DNA of 6,885 nt from JBOHSA01 sp050732995. Its GTDB lineage: Bacteria > Gemmatimonadota > Gemmatimonadetes > Gemmatimonadales > GWC2-71-9. Both the position numbers and the translations under genes were made by a program. The notes below the pieces were generated by a model, which saw only the letters and a program-made list of their open reading frames with translations, made no database searches and had not been told where the DNA came from. The stretch's first letter is position 1. Each line of letters starts with the position of its first letter. The DNA is taken from contig JBOHSA010000198.1 in assembly GCA_050732995.1 (NCBI GenBank), positions 1 to 6,885 of the forward strand, in the 5' to 3' direction. Positions 1-5,545 of this stretch are shown one piece after another.

Positions 1-40
1 CCCCCCTCCCCCCACCCCCCCCCAACCCCTCTTCTCCTCA
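1..40 (-). other. G-run tract downstream of hflX, possible G-quadruplex
   Basis: On the plus strand the runs are C6 (1-6), C6 (8-13), C9 (15-23) and C4 (26-29), separated by T, A and AA. Read in the direction of hflX transcription this becomes G4-TT-G9-T-G6-A-G6, beginning 11 nt after the stop codon. Four runs of at least four G with loops of 1-2 nt fit the usual pattern for a stable parallel G-quadruplex in the mRNA or the non-template strand. No hairpin with a U tract is visible, so it is not a standard intrinsic terminator. It abuts the window edge, and homopolymer length may be affected by sequencing error. Confidence 0.55.
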
Positions 41-1411
41 TCACCCGGCGATCTCCACCGTCACTCCCTCGCGCCGCTGCTTGCCCAACAGCCACGCCTC
101 GACCCGCGCCCGGACCACCACGACCCCGTCGAGCTGCTCCTGGTCGAGCACCTCCGCCTCCCGGTGCAACGCGGCCAGGAGTCTCCCGTCCGCCACCGGG
201 ACCCGCACTTCGGCGATCGGGCGCAGCGCTTGGGCGCTGGACCGGAGCACGGATCGGAGCCGGGCGATCCCCTCGCCTTCGGGATGCGGCGAGCGGGAGG
301 CGGGCAGCGTGGTCGTGAGCACCGCGTGTGGATAGGACTCGCGCACGCGGGCGAGGAAGCCCTCCGGATCGGGTAGCAGGTCGGCTTTGTTGAACACGTA
401 TACCACGCGCTTGCGCTCAGGGGAGGGGACGGGAGTCACGGTTCCCGCGTCCCGTGTCCCGGTTCCCGGCTCGTACAGCCCCATCTCCGCCAATACGGAT
501 TCGACGACGTCGACCTGCTGCTCCCAGGTCGGATGCGCGGCGTCGATCACGTGGAGCAAGAGATCCGCCGCGCGGGCTTCTTCCAGGGTGGCGCGGAAGG
601 AGGCGACGAGATGGTGCGGCAGCTTGCGGATAAAGCCCACGGTGTCGGTGAGACGGAAGGTGTAGCCGCCTCCGACGTCCATTTCGCGCGTGAGGGTATC
701 GAGCGTGGCGAAGAGCCGATCCTCGACGACCACCTCGGCGGCCGAGAGGGCCCGCAGCAGGCTCGACTTGCCGGCGTTGGTATAGCCCACGAGCGCGGCG
801 CTGGGGAGCGCCCGGCGGCCCTGGCGCTGATTGGCGCGGTGGTCGGCCACGTCCTCGAGCCGCTGCTTGAGCACGGAGATTTTCCGGCGGATGACGCGCC
901 GGTCGGTTTCGAGCTGGGTCTCCCCCGGACCCCGCAATCCGATGCCGCCGCGGATGCGCGAGAGGTGGGTCCACATGCGGGTGAGCCGCGGGAGCAAGTA
1001 CTCGAGCTGGGCCAGCTCGACCTGGAGTTTGGCTTCGTAGCTCAGCGCGCGGGTGGCGAAGATGTCGAGAATGACCTCAGTCCGGTCCATGACGCGGACC
1101 CCGAGGGCCTTCTCTAGGTTTACCCCTTGCACCGGGGACAGCCCTTCGTCGAACAGCACCAATGTGGCGCCGGCCCCCGCCAGGACCGTCCGGAGCTCTT
1201 CGACCTTCCCTTGCCCGAGGAAGAAGTTCGGCGTGGGCGCGTCCACCCGCTGGTAGGTCCGGCCGGCGACCACCGCGCCGGCGGTATCGGCCAGCCGCGC
1301 CAGCTCGTCGAGGTGCTCCTCGACCTGGGCCGCGTCATCCGACCCCTTGCGCGGCGCGCCCACGAGAAAGGCTCGCTCGATCGGCGGCTGAATCTCTATG
1401 AGTGAGCGAAT
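41..1411 (-). CDS. hflX: Ribosome-associated GTPase HflX (start probably AUU)
   Basis: HflX is a cytoplasmic GTPase that binds the 50S subunit and splits stalled ribosomes during heat or antibiotic stress. Residues are numbered from the GTG at 1361-1363. Present are the HflX N-domain (FFLGQGKVEEL 47-57, LSPVQGVNLE 75-84, DRTEVILDIF 93-102), the linker RGGIGLRGPGETQLETDRR (138-156), G1 GYTNAGKSS (193-201), G3 DTVGF (240-244), G4 NKAD (325-328) and a C-terminal domain. That GTG would cut off the first beta strand. In-frame upstream codons encode IEIQPPIERAFLV, a family-like N-terminus, but contain no ATG, GTG or TTG before a stop at 1436-1438. An ATT at 1409-1411, 4 nt after GGGGGAGG, is the best start and gives 456 residues. 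If AUU is not used, the gene begins at 1363. Two heptanucleotide arrays sit just before G4 and at G5. Nothing gene-like follows the TGA at 41-43. Confidence 0.9.
   Translation of the reverse strand: MRSLIEIQPPIERAFLVGAPRKGSDDAAQVEEHLDELARLADTAGAVVAGRTYQRVDAPTPNFFLGQGKVEELRTVLAGAGATLVLFDEGLSPVQGVNLEKALGVRVMDRTEVILDIFATRALSYEAKLQVELAQLEYLLPRLTRMWTHLSRIRGGIGLRGPGETQLETDRRVIRRKISVLKQRLEDVADHRANQRQGRRALPSAALVGYTNAGKSSLLRALSAAEVVVEDRLFATLDTLTREMDVGGGYTFRLTDTVGFIRKLPHHLVASFRATLEEARAADLLLHVIDAAHPTWEQQVDVVESVLAEMGLYEPGTGTRDAGTVTPVPSPERKRVVYVFNKADLLPDPEGFLARVRESYPHAVLTTTLPASRSPHPEGEGIARLRSVLRSSAQALRPIAEVRVPVADGRLLAALHREAEVLDQEQLDGVVVVRARVEAWLLGKQRREGVTVEIAG
280..307. repeat. Heptanucleotide array inside hflX, at the G5 loop
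   Basis: Four consecutive seven-base units on the plus strand: cgggatg, cggcgag, cgggagg, cgggcag. Three begin with CGGG and one is degenerate. They encode residues 353-362 (LPASRSPHPE, GTG numbering), exactly where the G5 loop of HflX lies and where related proteins carry a short SA-type motif followed by a Gly-rich turn. The GEGIARLR that follows is normal for the family. The unit matches the reverse complement of the CCCGNNT arrays elsewhere in the window. Confidence 0.5.
430..471. repeat. Heptanucleotide array inside hflX, before the G4 motif
   Basis: Six seven-base units in register on the plus strand: cgggagt, cacggtt, cccgcgt, cccgtgt, cccggtt, cccggct. The last four fit CCCGNNT closely. 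They encode residues 298-312 (EPGTGTRDAGTVTPV, GTG numbering), between the helix after G3 and the strand leading to NKAD. In E. coli HflX this connection is short, so the array corresponds to extra loop residues. Confidence 0.7.
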
Positions 1412-1423
1412 CCGGCCTCCCCC
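1412..1423 (-). promoter_or_regulatory. Shine-Dalgarno sequence of hflX that points to an AUU start
   Basis: Read on the minus strand, GGGGGAGG (1416-1423) follows the lipoprotein stop by a few bases and is separated by CCGG (4 nt) from ATT at 1409-1411. The acpS gene in the same window uses GGAGG with an identical 4-nt spacer to its GTG. The GTG at 1361-1363 has no comparable sequence at a usable distance, so this site favours initiation at the AUU. That AUU is used is an inference; the ribosome-binding sequence itself is plainly visible. Confidence 0.6.
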
Positions 1424-1427
1424 GCGT

Positions 1428-1883
1428 TCACGGCATCAGCTTTTTCAGGGGCACGTTCCCGCTGCCGCGCAGCCCGACCCGCTTGTCGCCGAGGGGCGTT
1501 TCAACGATCACCACCCCGCGCAGGCCGTAGCGCACCGCCTGCCGGGTGAGCAGCGCGCGCGCCCCCGCCCCGACCCCCGCCCAGTCGAACCGGACCGGCA
1601 TCACCACCCGGCTGTGATTCTCGGGCGACAGGTCCAACGGCTTGTCGATCAGCGCGTCCCCGAAGTGGGACTCCTCGAGGTCCAGCGAGACCTCCAACCG
1701 GGTGCTGCGCAGCCGGTAGTCGTTGGGGTTGTACACGTCCAACACGAGATCCAGCGTGCCGCCCGACAGCCCCAGCCGGGTGATGTTGATCTCCTCCAGC
1801 TCCACCTGCGGCTCCTGGAACCGGAGGGCGGCCTGGAAGGTGGCGCAGCCGGAGAGGAGCATCACGACTAGGAGTGTTCTCAT
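1428..1883 (-). CDS. LEA14/WHy-like small lipoprotein
   Basis: The 151-residue product starts with a short lipoprotein signal peptide: positively charged MR, hydrophobic TLLVVMLL, then lipobox LSGC with Cys13 as the lipidated residue, followed by ATFQ. It should therefore be anchored to the outer face of the inner membrane or the inner face of the outer membrane; residue +2 is Ala, which does not signal inner-membrane retention. The mature part (14-151) resembles the LEA14/WHy beta-sandwich: alternating beta strands with LDLVLDVYNPNDYRLRS (43-59), where the NPN turn is the hallmark, and a late SGNVPLKKL segment. WHy proteins are linked to desiccation and stress in plants and bacteria, but no function is known for this protein. 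The ATG at 1881-1883 is set by the ATGA overlap with rarA and by AGAGG 7 nt upstream (1891-1895). hflX follows 16 nt after its stop. The family call rests on pattern recognition. Confidence 0.75.
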   Translation of the reverse strand: MRTLLVVMLLSGCATFQAALRFQEPQVELEEINITRLGLSGGTLDLVLDVYNPNDYRLRSTRLEVSLDLEESHFGDALIDKPLDLSPENHSRVVMPVRFDWAGVGAGARALLTRQAVRYGLRGVVIVETPLGDKRVGLRGSGNVPLKKLMP

Positions 1884-3250
1884 TTCGTCGCCTCTTTGTC
1901 CGTCGCCTCTCTTTTCAGCTTGTCCCACCATGCGATCCGCTCCTGCACCGTTTTCTCGTACCCGAACTCGGTCGGCCGATACCAGCGCGCGCCGCGCAGG
2001 GTGTCCGGCAGGTACTCCTGGGGCGTGTACCCGTCCGCGGAGGCGTGCGCGTACTGGTACCCCTCGCCGTAGCCCAGTGCCTCCATCAGGGGGGTCGGCG
2101 CGTTGCGGATGTGCAGCGGCACGGGCTCCGCCGGGTGCTCCGCCGCGGCCCGCGCCGCCAGCCCGAAGGCCTCGTAGACCCGATTCGACTTCGGCGCGGT
2201 GGCGAGGTACACGGCCGCCTGCGCCAGCGCCAGCTCCCCCTCCGGACTCCCGAGAAAGTGATAGGCGTCCTTCGCCAGGAGGGCCACCGACAGCGCCCGG
2301 GGGTCGGCGAGGCCGACGTCCTCGGTCGCGATCCGCACCAGGCGGCGGGCGACGTACAAGGGGTCCTCCCCGCCCGCAAGCATCCGGGCGAGCCAGTAGA
2401 GGCTGCCCTCGACGTCCGACCCGCGCACGGCCTTGTGCAGGGCCGAGATGAGATTGAAGTGCTCTTCCCCCCCTTTGTCGTACTTGGCGAACCGCTTTTG
2501 GAGCGCGTCGGAAATGAGCTCGACGGTGACCCGGCCCCCCCGGCCCTCCCCCACGCCCTTCCCGCTTCCCCCGCCCCGCGTGCCGAGCAGGTATTCCGCA
2601 GCCGCTTCCAGCGCCTGGAGCGCTCGGCGCGCGTCGCCGTCGGCTTCTCGGGCCAGCAGCGCCAGCGCGTCATCGTCGATTTCGAGGTCGAGGCGCCCGA
2701 GGCCGCGATCGGTGTCGCTGAGTGCGCGCCGCACCAGCGTGCCGACTTGATCCGGGGTGAGGGGTTGCAGCACGAACACGCGGCAGCGCGACAGCAGGGC
2801 CCCCGTCAGCTCGAAGCTCGGATTCTCGGTGGTCGCCCCGATGAGCGTGATGATGCCGTTCTCCACCCAGGGCAGGAAGGCGTCCTGCTGCGCCCGATTG
2901 AACCGGTGGATCTCGTCGCAGAACAGGATGGTCCCCTGCCCGTGGTATTTGAGCCGATCCTCCGCCTCCCTGATGATCTCGCGGACGCGGGCCACGCCTT
3001 CGGTGACCGCGGAGAACGGCTCGAAGTGCCGCTCGGTGTAGTTGGCGATGATTCTGGCCAGGGTGGTTTTGCCCGAGCCCGGCGGGCCCCAGAAGATGCA
3101 GGACCCGATGTCGCCGCGGCGGATCAGCTCGCCCAGGGCCTTGCCGGGGCCCAGCAGATGCTCCTGCCCCAGGAACTGGTCCAGCGTGCGCGGGCGCACG
3201 CGGGCGGCCAGCGGCTCGGCGGAGCCCTGGAACAGGGTCGGCGCGCTCAT
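1880..3250 (-). CDS. rarA: Replication-associated recombination protein A (AAA+ ATPase, RarA/MgsA)
   Basis: This 456-residue cytoplasmic AAA+ ATPase is the bacterial counterpart of yeast Mgs1/human WRNIP1. The family acts at stalled replication forks and at ssDNA-dsDNA junctions together with SSB. Domains in order are the N-terminal RPRTLDQFLGQEHLLG (19-34), Walker A GPPGSGKT (55-62), Walker B LFCDEIHRFN (109-118), sensor 1 ATTEN (139-143), sensor 2 GDARRAL (205-211), then the helical tetramerisation region with FNLISALHKAVRGSD (265-279), YWLARML (285-291) and GYQYAHA (397-403). The ATG at 3248-3250 is chosen because it overlaps the ZIP stop as ATGA and gives the usual N-terminus; an in-frame extension to 3325 has no family similarity. 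Between sensor 2 and the helical domain a Gly-rich stretch (224-240) coincides with a heptanucleotide array. The stop overlaps the lipoprotein start as ATGA. Confidence 0.95.
   Translation of the reverse strand: MSAPTLFQGSAEPLAARVRPRTLDQFLGQEHLLGPGKALGELIRRGDIGSCIFWGPPGSGKTTLARIIANYTERHFEPFSAVTEGVARVREIIREAEDRLKYHGQGTILFCDEIHRFNRAQQDAFLPWVENGIITLIGATTENPSFELTGALLSRCRVFVLQPLTPDQVGTLVRRALSDTDRGLGRLDLEIDDDALALLAREADGDARRALQALEAAAEYLLGTRGGGSGKGVGEGRGGRVTVELISDALQKRFAKYDKGGEEHFNLISALHKAVRGSDVEGSLYWLARMLAGGEDPLYVARRLVRIATEDVGLADPRALSVALLAKDAYHFLGSPEGELALAQAAVYLATAPKSNRVYEAFGLAARAAAEHPAEPVPLHIRNAPTPLMEALGYGEGYQYAHASADGYTPQEYLPDTLRGARWYRPTEFGYEKTVQERIAWWDKLKREATDKEATK
2554..2581. repeat. Degenerate heptanucleotide array inside rarA
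   Basis: Four units in register on the plus strand: cgccctt, cccgctt, cccccgc, cccgcgt. They encode TRGGGSGKGV (224-233), the start of a Gly-rich linker that continues to residue 240, between the sensor 2 helix and the helical domain. This is the most degenerate of the five arrays, and the surrounding C-rich bases make the edges uncertain. Confidence 0.45.
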
Positions 3251-3966
3251 GGGACGGCGTCGAGGAGCATCTTGGTAAGGTACAGGGCCCCCGCCCCCGA
3301 GAAAAATGCGGCCGGCAGGCGCCACCCGGGCTTGCCCTGAAACTCCGGGACCAGATTCGACGCGGCGACGTAGATCGTCACGCCGGCCGACAGCGCCAAC
3401 CCGTGGCGGACCAGGAACCCGAGCAGGTCCGTCAGCAGGACGCCGGCGAGCGTGGCGAGGCCCAGCAGCGTGGCGGCCTGCAGAGCGCGGCCGCCCGGCT
3501 GGCCGGCCGCCAGCATCAGACTCGCGATCGTCACGCCCTCGGGCAGCTTGTGGAGGACAACGGCGATGAACACCATCACCCCCAGCGCGGGACCCACGAG
3601 AAACGCGCTGGCGATCGCCACTCCGTCGAAAAAGGTGTGGAGCAAGAGCCCCACCAACGCGGTGGGCGCCGCCACCGGGTGGACCGGATGCGTCTCCTCG
3701 CCGAAATGGAAGTGCGGTGTGACGGTGTGCTGCGTCAGGTGCACCGCGAGATAGCCCAGCAACACCAGCAGCGGCGCCCCCTGGCCGCTGCGGGCGAAGG
3801 CTTCGGGCAGCACCTCGACGATCGCGACGGCCAGCATGTAGCCGGCGCCGAACGCGACGGTGTGCTCGATGAGCCGCAGGCTGCCGGCGGCCCGGCGGGT
3901 GACGGCGAGCGCGCCCAGCACGTTCGCGCCGGCCGCGACGAGCGCGTAGACCAGGGCGCTAGACAC
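3247..3966 (-). CDS. ZIP family divalent metal transporter
   Basis: This 239-residue inner-membrane protein is a ZIP (ZupT/GufA-like) transporter, expected to import zinc and possibly iron, manganese or other divalent metals. It is almost wholly hydrophobic, with about seven to eight membrane segments. A His-rich loop (77-96, HLTQHTVTPHFHFGEETHPVH region) follows the third segment. The TM4 signature HTFFDGVAIA (110-119) and TM5 signature HKLPEGVTIA (139-148) carry the metal-site residues H110, D114, H139 and E143. The late NLVPEFQ (204-210) is typical too. The start is taken as GTG at 3964-3966, which overlaps the preceding stop as GTGTCTAG; the open frame extends 31 codons further, but that part is charged, unlike a ZIP N-terminus, and lies inside the upstream gene. 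AAGGAG lies 13 nt upstream. The stop overlaps the rarA start as ATGA. Substrate metal is not decidable, and no metal-responsive site is visible. Confidence 0.9.
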   Translation of the reverse strand: MSSALVYALVAAGANVLGALAVTRRAAGSLRLIEHTVAFGAGYMLAVAIVEVLPEAFARSGQGAPLLVLLGYLAVHLTQHTVTPHFHFGEETHPVHPVAAPTALVGLLLHTFFDGVAIASAFLVGPALGVMVFIAVVLHKLPEGVTIASLMLAAGQPGGRALQAATLLGLATLAGVLLTDLLGFLVRHGLALSAGVTIYVAASNLVPEFQGKPGWRLPAAFFSGAGALYLTKMLLDAVP

Positions 3967-5155
3967 GGGAGAGCAGGTACTCCTTGGTGTTGCGGGACGG
4001 GTCCTCGAGCACTTCGGCCAACAGGCGGCGCAGTGCCTCGCCGACATCCGGCCCCGCACGCACGCCGGCGGCCAGCAGATCGTCGCCGTCGACCGCCAGA
4101 TCCGGGACGGTCAGGGGGTCTTTGGCGCCGCGAATGGACGCGACGACGTCCGGCAGACGGGAGACGGGAAACGGGAAGCGGGCGGCGGGCAGCGCCGGGA
4201 GCAAGGCGAGCAGATCGTCGGCCTGCTCCCCGACGCCCGAGAGCCAGCGACGCACCTCCGGGAGATGCCTCGGGTCGGGGAACTTGCCGCGCCAGGCGCC
4301 GATGCTCCGGCCGCGCTCGATGTCCTTGCTCGAGCATTTCAGCCGGGTGAGCAGCGAGGCCGGGTCCGAGGCCAGGAACGCCGTGACGAGCACGGGGTCG
4401 CGCGGCACCTTGTCCACGCTGCCCGCGTCCCGCTTCCCGCTCCCCGCATCGCCGAGCTCCGGCAGCCAGATGCGCGCCGCGCCCACCTCCTGCCACAGGC
4501 TCACCAGCCGGCTGATTCTCTTGGCCGTCGCGATGCCCTTGAACCATTCGTCGCGCACGCGCTCGGCCGAGAGCTGCGCGAGGCCCTGGGCGTTCGCCTT
4601 CGCCGCCTCGAGGGTCCGAGGATGGATCCGGAACTCGAACCGCGCGCTGAAGCGCAGGGCGCGGAGGATGCGGAGGTAGTCTTCCTGGAAGCGCCAGTTC
4701 GGGTCGCCCACCGACCGGATCAGCTTCCCCGCGAGGTCGCGCTCGCCGCCGAACGGATCGCGCCACTCGTGCCGCAGGGGGTGATAGGCGATCGCGTTGA
4801 TCGTGAAGTCGCGGCGCGCCAGGTCATCCATCAGCGAGACGCCGAACTCGACGACGGCGTGCCGGCCGTCCGTCTGAATGTCCTTGCGGAACGTCGTGAC
4901 CTCGTGCGGCCGGCCGTCCGAGTCGAGCACCGCGACGGTCCCGTGCTCGATGCCGACCGGCACGGTGCGCTTGAACAGCCGGCGCATCTGGTCCGGGGGA
5001 GCTGCCGTCGTGAGGTCGAAGTCGTGGTTCTCGAGGCCGAGCAGGTTGTCCCGGATGGCCCCTCCGACGCACCACGTCTCGAAGCCGGCCTCCTCGAGGC
5101 GCCGGGCGATCCGGCGCACCGGGTCCGGGATCGACAGCGTGGCCGGAAACGGCAT
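3959..5155 (-). CDS. Class II CCA-adding / poly(A) polymerase family tRNA nucleotidyltransferase
   Basis: This 398-residue protein belongs to the bacterial class II nucleotidyltransferases that add or repair the 3' CCA of tRNA, or add A only, or polyadenylate RNA. Visible motifs are VGGAIRD (30-36), the metal-binding DFDLTT with D45 and D47 (45-50), RRDFTINA (114-121), the QEDYLRILRALRF helix (157-169, with the EDxxR signature) and ERVRDEWFK (198-206). The C-terminal helical domain includes DGDDLLAAGVRAGPDVG (356-372). No HD phosphohydrolase domain is present. CCA-adding versus A-adding specificity cannot be settled by eye. The reading frame continues 88 codons upstream of the chosen ATG, but that part overlaps acpS completely and has no family similarity, so the ATG at 5153-5155 is preferred; it also shares one base with the acpS stop. 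Two heptanucleotide arrays lie inside the gene, giving the unusual stretches 236-245 and 319-335. The end overlaps the ZIP start by 8 bases. Confidence 0.9.
   Translation of the reverse strand: MPFPATLSIPDPVRRIARRLEEAGFETWCVGGAIRDNLLGLENHDFDLTTAAPPDQMRRLFKRTVPVGIEHGTVAVLDSDGRPHEVTTFRKDIQTDGRHAVVEFGVSLMDDLARRDFTINAIAYHPLRHEWRDPFGGERDLAGKLIRSVGDPNWRFQEDYLRILRALRFSARFEFRIHPRTLEAAKANAQGLAQLSAERVRDEWFKGIATAKRISRLVSLWQEVGAARIWLPELGDAGSGKRDAGSVDKVPRDPVLVTAFLASDPASLLTRLKCSSKDIERGRSIGAWRGKFPDPRHLPEVRRWLSGVGEQADDLLALLPALPAARFPFPVSRLPDVVASIRGAKDPLTVPDLAVDGDDLLAAGVRAGPDVGEALRRLLAEVLEDPSRNTKEYLLSRV
3980..3985 (-). promoter_or_regulatory. Probable ribosome binding site of the ZIP gene
   Basis: AAGGAG on the minus strand lies within the 3' end of the nucleotidyltransferase gene, 13 nt before the GTG proposed as the ZIP start. 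The spacing is longer than ideal, so re-initiation from the overlapping upstream stop (GTGTCTAG) probably contributes. Confidence 0.4.
4151..4199. repeat. Heptanucleotide array inside the tRNA nucleotidyltransferase gene (copy 1)
   Basis: This is the longest and clearest array: cggcaga, cgggaga, cgggaaa, cgggaag, cgggcgg, cgggcag, cgccggg, all in seven-base register on the plus strand. It encodes residues 319-335 (LPALPAARFPFPVSRLP), a Pro-rich segment in the C-terminal helical domain where a helix or short linker would be expected. Its orientation is opposite to the array at 4422-4449 in the same gene. Confidence 0.75.
4422..4449. repeat. Heptanucleotide array inside the tRNA nucleotidyltransferase gene (copy 2)
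   Basis: Four units in register on the plus strand: cccgcgt, cccgctt, cccgctc, cccgcat. They encode DAGSGKRDAG (236-245), a polar Gly-rich loop just after WLPEL. The peptide GTRDAGTV made by the 430-471 array in hflX is strikingly similar to GKRDAGSV here, because both arrays contain the same cccgcgt unit in the same frame. Confidence 0.75.
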
Positions 5156-5532
5156 CAGCCTTCGAGGATCACGGCGGCCGCGGCGACGCCGGGCTGGTGG
5201 GTCAGGCTCACGTGAACCTGTTTGACGCCCCGCGCGCGCGCGCGGTCCGCCGCCCCCCCGGTCAGTCGCAGACTCGGCCCGCCGCCCTCCGTCCGCACCA
5301 CCTCCACTTGCAGAAAGGCGATGCCCTCGCGCCATCCCGTCCCGAGGGCCTTCAGGCAGGCCTCCTTGGCCGCGAACCGGGCCGCGAGCGCCTGGGCCCG
5401 GTCCGCGCGGGCGCGGCACTCCTCCCGCTCCCCGGGCGTGAAGACGCGCTCCTCGAACCGCTCCCCCTGCTCGGCCAGGAGGCGCGCGATCGTGGCGGTC
5501 TCCACCACGTCGAGCCCGAGCCCGAGGATCAC
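5155..5532 (-). CDS. acpS: Holo-[acyl-carrier-protein] synthase
   Basis: This 125-residue protein is the AcpS-type 4'-phosphopantetheinyl transferase. It moves the phosphopantetheine arm from CoA to the serine of apo-ACP, activating ACP for fatty-acid synthesis; the family works as a trimer in the cytoplasm. The diagnostic motifs are GLGLDVVE (4-11) with the Mg-binding Asp8, FTPGE (31-35), RFAAKEACLKALG (52-64) with Glu57 and Lys56, and the C-terminal strand HVSLTH (107-112). Length is normal for the family (about 120-130). The start is a GTG placed 4 nt after a clear GGAGG (5537-5541). The SDR ends 13 nt upstream. Its TGA shares one base with the ATG of the tRNA nucleotidyltransferase gene (TGATG), a coupling arrangement. 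Neighbouring acpS to an SDR resembling FabG is consistent with a lipid role for both. Confidence 0.93.
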   Translation of the reverse strand: MILGLGLDVVETATIARLLAEQGERFEERVFTPGEREECRARADRAQALAARFAAKEACLKALGTGWREGIAFLQVEVVRTEGGGPSLRLTGGAADRARARGVKQVHVSLTHQPGVAAAAVILEG

Positions 5533-5541
5533 GGCGCCTCC
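5533..5541 (-). promoter_or_regulatory. Ribosome binding site of acpS
   Basis: On the minus strand GGAGG (5537-5541) lies 4 nt before the acpS GTG (5530-5532), in the 13-nt gap after the SDR stop. It fixes the GTG as the start and serves as the in-window reference for the 4-nt spacing also seen at hflX. Confidence 0.7.
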
Positions 5542-5545
5542 GAGA

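Noticed and set aside
1..40. Intrinsic terminator after hflX
   Set aside because: No inverted repeat followed by a U tract can be found; only G-runs are present.
1884..1931. A longer lipoprotein start at 1929-1931
   Set aside because: The extra 16 residues are charged and would bury the signal peptide. The ATG at 1881-1883 has AGAGG 7 nt upstream and an ATGA overlap with rarA.
1874..3340. A 488-codon open frame on the plus strand opposite rarA, and other long plus-strand frames across the window
   Set aside because: The composition is Arg/Ala/Gly/Pro-rich with no motifs, and each lies antisense to a clearly recognised conserved gene. GC-rich third positions produce such open frames by chance.
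3967..4059. A 31-codon extension of the ZIP frame and a 25-codon extension of rarA (3251-3325)
   Set aside because: Both lie within the upstream gene and lack family similarity. The overlapping starts GTG (3964-3966) and ATG (3248-3250) give standard N-termini.
5156..5419. An 88-codon N-terminal extension of the tRNA nucleotidyltransferase frame
   Set aside because: It lies entirely inside acpS, is Arg/Gly/Pro-rich without family similarity, and the ATG sharing a base with the acpS stop yields the expected N-terminus.
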